From positions 1 through 64,000 of IMG/VR virus record IMGVR_UViG_3300022916_000006: a stretch of DNA of 64,000 bases; one strand, 5' to 3'. A program made the translations under genes and the position numbers. Of this stretch, positions 61,305 through 64,000 are shown in pieces. Numbering within the stretch: the first letter of the stretch is position 1; every line of letters begins with the position of its first letter. The notes under the pieces are model-generated. The model was not told the DNA's origin and did no database searches. It saw nothing but the letters and a program-made list of their open reading frames with translations. The DNA is from a virus.

Positions 61305-62600
61305 GTGAGTAGTAATAATACAAGTCACACGTTAAATGCTGAAGACAGATTGCTTCGTGGTAAAATTAAACTACAACGTGAACAGCCATTTTATGCATAT
61401 CTATTACTGGGGTTGGAATGTGTTAAAAACAATAAAATTCCAACTGCTGGTGTTGATATGGGAAGACACATGTATTACAATGAGAAGTGGGTTCAAAACT
61501 TATCTGATGAACATTTAAAGTTTGTCCTATGTCATGAAATCTTACATGTTGTGTTGTGTCATTTGATTCGTGGTGGAACTAGAAAACATCGTTTATTTAA
61601 TATTGCGGCTGATATAGTTATAAATGCTATGTTGGTTGAAGATGGATTTTCTACACCACCAGACGTAATTCAAATTGTTGATAACAGATGGGAATACAAA
61701 GACGCAAAAGGCAAAAAACATTACATTGACAAGTGCTCAGAAAAATCATCAGAAGAAGTATATGATGAACTTCAAAAGATTTCTGAAGATATGGATGAAC
61801 GAGATGCACATTATAAATGTGATGGTAATTGTCAACCTGGTGATGGTGATGGTCAGTGTAAAGGTGGTGGTGAATGTACTTGTGGTAATGAATTTGGTGA
61901 TGTTGATCAATTTGATGAACACATGAGAGAATCAGGAATGTCACAAGATGAAATCGATGAAGCCAAAGAGGAGTTCAGAAGACAAATGGTTGAAGCCGCT
62001 ACCCATGCAAAAAGTAGAGGCAACATGCCAGGATCAATGAAACGAATCTTAGATGATTTGTTAAACCCTCAACTTGATTGGAAAACATTATTATATAATT
62101 ATATCACAAAAGATATAATATATGATTTCACAATGAAACGCCCAGGTAGAAGAAGCTTTGCGGCAGGAGTATATCTACCAACCGTATTGAGAGAAAATCT
62201 TGATATTGATATTACAATTGATACATCTGGTTCAATTGGTGCAGAAGAATATAAGTCATTCATGAGTGAAGTGATTGGTATTGCAAATGCATTTGAAAGT
62301 ATCAAAATGAACATTATCTTTTGGGATACTCAAGTTAGAGAACCAATTGAAAAAGTTACAATGGGAAACAAAGAGCATTTGTTAAAAATGACACCAAAAG
62401 GTGGTGGTGGAACTACAATGTCATGTCTTGGTAAATACTATGAAGGTAAACAATTACCAAAATTGATTGTCACCCTAACAGACGGATATGTTGAATGTAA
62501 TCCTAAATTACCAATGGGTGTACAACATCTGTTTGTGCTATCAAAAGATAGCTCAGATGAACAGCTTAAAGGTCTTGGAGTCATAACCAAGTTAAAATGA
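61305..62600 (+). CDS. VWA-domain metallopeptidase-like protein (DUF2201-type)
   Basis: A 431-residue protein starting with GTG after AAGGAG (61293-61298). Residues 70-90 have CHEILHVVLCHL, an HEXXH zinc helix (H77, E78, H81); then a Cys/Gly-rich spacer (GDGDGQCKGGGECTCGNEFG); then a VWA domain with IDTSGSIGAEEY as the MIDAS metal site and VTLTDGYVE as a later loop. This peptidase-plus-VWA layout is the DUF2201 type that pairs with MoxR ATPases, encoded just upstream. It overlaps the next gene by ATGA. Confidence 0.88.
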   Translation: MSSNNTSHTLNAEDRLLRGKIKLQREQPFYAYLLLGLECVKNNKIPTAGVDMGRHMYYNEKWVQNLSDEHLKFVLCHEILHVVLCHLIRGGTRKHRLFNIAADIVINAMLVEDGFSTPPDVIQIVDNRWEYKDAKGKKHYIDKCSEKSSEEVYDELQKISEDMDERDAHYKCDGNCQPGDGDGQCKGGGECTCGNEFGDVDQFDEHMRESGMSQDEIDEAKEEFRRQMVEAATHAKSRGNMPGSMKRILDDLLNPQLDWKTLLYNYITKDIIYDFTMKRPGRRSFAAGVYLPTVLRENLDIDITIDTSGSIGAEEYKSFMSEVIGIANAFESIKMNIIFWDTQVREPIEKVTMGNKEHLLKMTPKGGGGTTMSCLGKYYEGKQLPKLIVTLTDGYVECNPKLPMGVQHLFVLSKDSSDEQLKGLGVITKLK

Positions 62601-62953
62601 GCAAGTCAGATAAAAACAAAAATGATAATAAAACAAGATCATCAGGAACACCACCTGATGATCTTCTTCAACATATATTAAATTCTAAAACTACAGAATT
62701 GGATGATATTATCCTGCAATTACTGGGCACTGGAAAAATGAAAGATGATGATGAATTCTTTACTGTGTCGGATATTAATGTAGAACAATTTACACTTGAT
62801 GAAATTTTAGTCATGATAAAAGAGACATTACAAATAACATATGATACATCAAATAATGTAGTCAATATTAGTTTTAAAGGTGTTGATGCAAACAAATTCA
62901 ACAAACAAATTCAACAAAAATTAACAGCAGGTGCAGTGACTGATAAATTATAA
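62597..62953 (+). CDS. Small acidic protein downstream of the MoxR/VWA pair
   Basis: A 118-residue protein with an ATGA overlap with the VWA gene, so likely part of the same operon. It has a Lys/Asn/Asp-rich start, a helical DDIILQLLGTGK segment, and a strand-rich VVNISFKGVDANKFNKQI. Possibly an accessory protein of the pair. No family recognised. Confidence 0.65.
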   Translation: MSKSDKNKNDNKTRSSGTPPDDLLQHILNSKTTELDDIILQLLGTGKMKDDDEFFTVSDINVEQFTLDEILVMIKETLQITYDTSNNVVNISFKGVDANKFNKQIQQKLTAGAVTDKL

Positions 62954-63039
62954 TATAAAATTACTTGATAGATGTTATGATTTAATCGTAATTTTAAGTA
63001 GTTATGACAGATAAGAATTAAACAAAGGATAAAAATAAA

Positions 63040-63243
63040 ATGAATGAAATCACAGTACATTATTGGCATGGTACAAAATATGAAGATATCAATTTTAATC
63101 ATGGAGCAGTGTTTCCGTATACAGTTCGCAAACGAAATCAAATTATTAATGCAGTTCAAAATGCTGGAAAATCAATCATGTTAAGACCATCTGGTGATAG
63201 CTTACAGATATGGATTGATGATGGTATGTTTAGGCAGAGGTAG
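63040..63243 (+). CDS. Small protein of unknown function
   Basis: A 67-residue protein. The 86-base gap before it (62954-63039) contains TTGATA (62965-62970) as a weak -35 with no good -10, and AAAGGA as a ribosome-binding site. The product is mixed-charge with KRNQIINAVQNAGKSIMLRP in the middle. No family recognised. Confidence 0.55.
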   Translation: MNEITVHYWHGTKYEDINFNHGAVFPYTVRKRNQIINAVQNAGKSIMLRPSGDSLQIWIDDGMFRQR

Positions 63244-63246
63244 ATT

Positions 63247-63681
63247 ATGAAAAACGATATAAGAAATGCCACAAGAGGAACACCATCAGAGATTAAACTG
63301 GTGCTATATACTCAACTTGGTATTATCGGATTATTGATGCTTGTTATATTTAAAATATCTGGTATTTTTACTGTTATATTTGGTGCAATAAGTGTGTATA
63401 TGGCGTTCGATGCATTGGTAATAATCATTAATGCAATATCTCAAAATAAAACAACTCCATCACATTCTAAAAATATATTTGATGATAGAGTTAGAGACTG
63501 TTATACTACAGGCATATCTAATAATACATTTTGGGTTATGACTTGGAGTAAAGTATTTATACTTCTATTTGCTGGTTGGTATTTTTATGCTGTTCTATGG
63601 TTAATCATTGGATGGGTGCATACTGAAGTTCGAAATACTGCAATTGAAAAATATGTCACAAAAACAAATAAAGGTAAATGA
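63247..63681 (+). CDS. Integral membrane protein
   Basis: A 144-residue protein with three or four hydrophobic segments: about 21-38 (LGIIGLLMLVIFKISGIF), 41-63 (VIFGAISVYMAFDALVIIIN) and 104-123 (WSKVFILLFAGWYFYAVLWL). The loop between is basic and polar. It has no recognisable channel or enzyme motif. It could be a holin-like, superinfection-related or virion membrane protein; not resolvable here. Confidence 0.65.
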   Translation: MKNDIRNATRGTPSEIKLVLYTQLGIIGLLMLVIFKISGIFTVIFGAISVYMAFDALVIIINAISQNKTTPSHSKNIFDDRVRDCYTTGISNNTFWVMTWSKVFILLFAGWYFYAVLWLIIGWVHTEVRNTAIEKYVTKTNKGK

Positions 63682-63685
63682 TATT

Positions 63686-64000
63686 ATGAAAGCTCGCTTA
63701 GTAACAAATCACGCTGTAGATTTTATATTAACTGCATTATTAATAACATTAATTGGTGCATTTGTGATATCAATGTTTGCTGGTGATCCAGATGATTCTG
63801 TATATGCTAATAGTCCTGAAACCATTTTACAACCAACAACACCAACAGATGTAAATGTGGTCACATATGATATGTCAATTGAAGTGACAAGACATAATGG
63901 TGATGTTGATACATTATCATATTCACATAGTACTAATAAATTATGGATTGATGGAAAAGGTGATCGTACATATTTAATGACATCATATCCAGAATCAGAA
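63686..64000 (+). CDS. Membrane-anchored protein, N-terminal part (runs off window)
   Basis: 105 codons open to the window end, starting at ATG 63686, four bases after the previous stop. Residues 10-31 are a membrane segment (VDFILTALLITLIGAFVISM) after a short basic start, followed by an extracytoplasmic Thr/Pro linker (ETILQPTTPTDV) and strand-rich sequence (YDMSIEVTRHNG). The single anchor suggests a membrane-tethered or secreted domain. The C-terminus lies beyond this window. Confidence 0.6.
   Translation, partial: MKARLVTNHAVDFILTALLITLIGAFVISMFAGDPDDSVYANSPETILQPTTPTDVNVVTYDMSIEVTRHNGDVDTLSYSHSTNKLWIDGKGDRTYLMTSYPESE

Noticed and set aside
62965-62993. Promoter before the small gene at 63040
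   Set aside because: TTGATA is acceptable as a -35, but at the right distance only GTAATT or TAATTT is available, too weak to claim.
1-64000. tRNA genes, CRISPR arrays, integrase or insertion sequences
   Set aside because: I found no cloverleaf-like segment, regular repeat-spacer pattern, or transposase/integrase motif by reading. A tRNA scan could still reveal one that I missed.

Overview
This window looks like part of a large, AT-rich genome of a contractile-tailed phage in the broad T4-like group, probably from an aquatic environment. Every supported gene lies on the + strand, genes are packed with frequent ATGA or GTGA stop/start overlaps, and a T4-style replisome (gp32-, UvsX-, gp41-, gp43-, gp44-, gp62- and gp45-like proteins) sits next to T4-like tail and baseplate genes. 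The host cannot be named. The adenosylcobalamin-type ribonucleotide reductase, queuosine-type genes, sugar-nucleotide enzymes and many glycosyltransferases suggest a large marine or freshwater myovirus.

Layout. (1) 1-9.8 kb: the end of an unknown gene, two small genes sharing an N-terminal tag, then a tail/baseplate block: a gp26-like protein with a probable frameshift extension, tape measure, tube/baseplate proteins, a LysM-like protein and a 956-residue hub-like protein. A divergent family-A DNA polymerase-like protein follows. (2) 9.8-11.8 kb: small genes including a thioredoxin-fold protein and a zinc protein. (3) 11.8-21.6 kb: replication and nucleotide metabolism, with a promoter and leader hairpin before an ssDNA-binding protein, a strong terminator, UvsX, a 5'-3' exonuclease, replicative helicase, class II ribonucleotide reductase, dUTPase and family-B DNA polymerase. 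(4) 21.6-26.6 kb: a 7-deazaguanine DNA-modification cassette (QueD, QueE, a nuclease-like protein, FolE, QueC, an ArcS/DUF5591-like protein and a DpdA-type transglycosylase). (5) 26.7-32.8 kb: sliding clamp, DNA methyltransferase, both clamp-loader subunits, a metallophosphoesterase and a Cas4/AddB-like nuclease. (6) 32.8-56.1 kb: a glycosylation island with about thirteen glycosyltransferase-like proteins, sugar epimerases and reductases, two PLP aminotransferase-like proteins, methyltransferases, a cupin, and a gmd gene next to an HNH homing endonuclease and a remnant copy of the gmd 5' end. (7) 56.1-58.3 kb: a head-to-tail array of small genes with a shared start and ending. (8) 58.3-64 kb: small zinc, HNH-like and HEXXH proteins, a MoxR ATPase/VWA-metallopeptidase pair and membrane proteins.

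How they work together: the replisome copies the genome; the deazaguanine cassette probably makes preQ0 and inserts a derivative in place of guanine, giving resistance to restriction; the glycosylation island probably builds or attaches fucose-type and other sugars on a virion or host-surface target. No tRNA, rRNA, CRISPR array, integrase or insertion sequence was recognised. No stretch longer than about 300 bases lacks a gene. All functions are read from sequence motifs without database searches.
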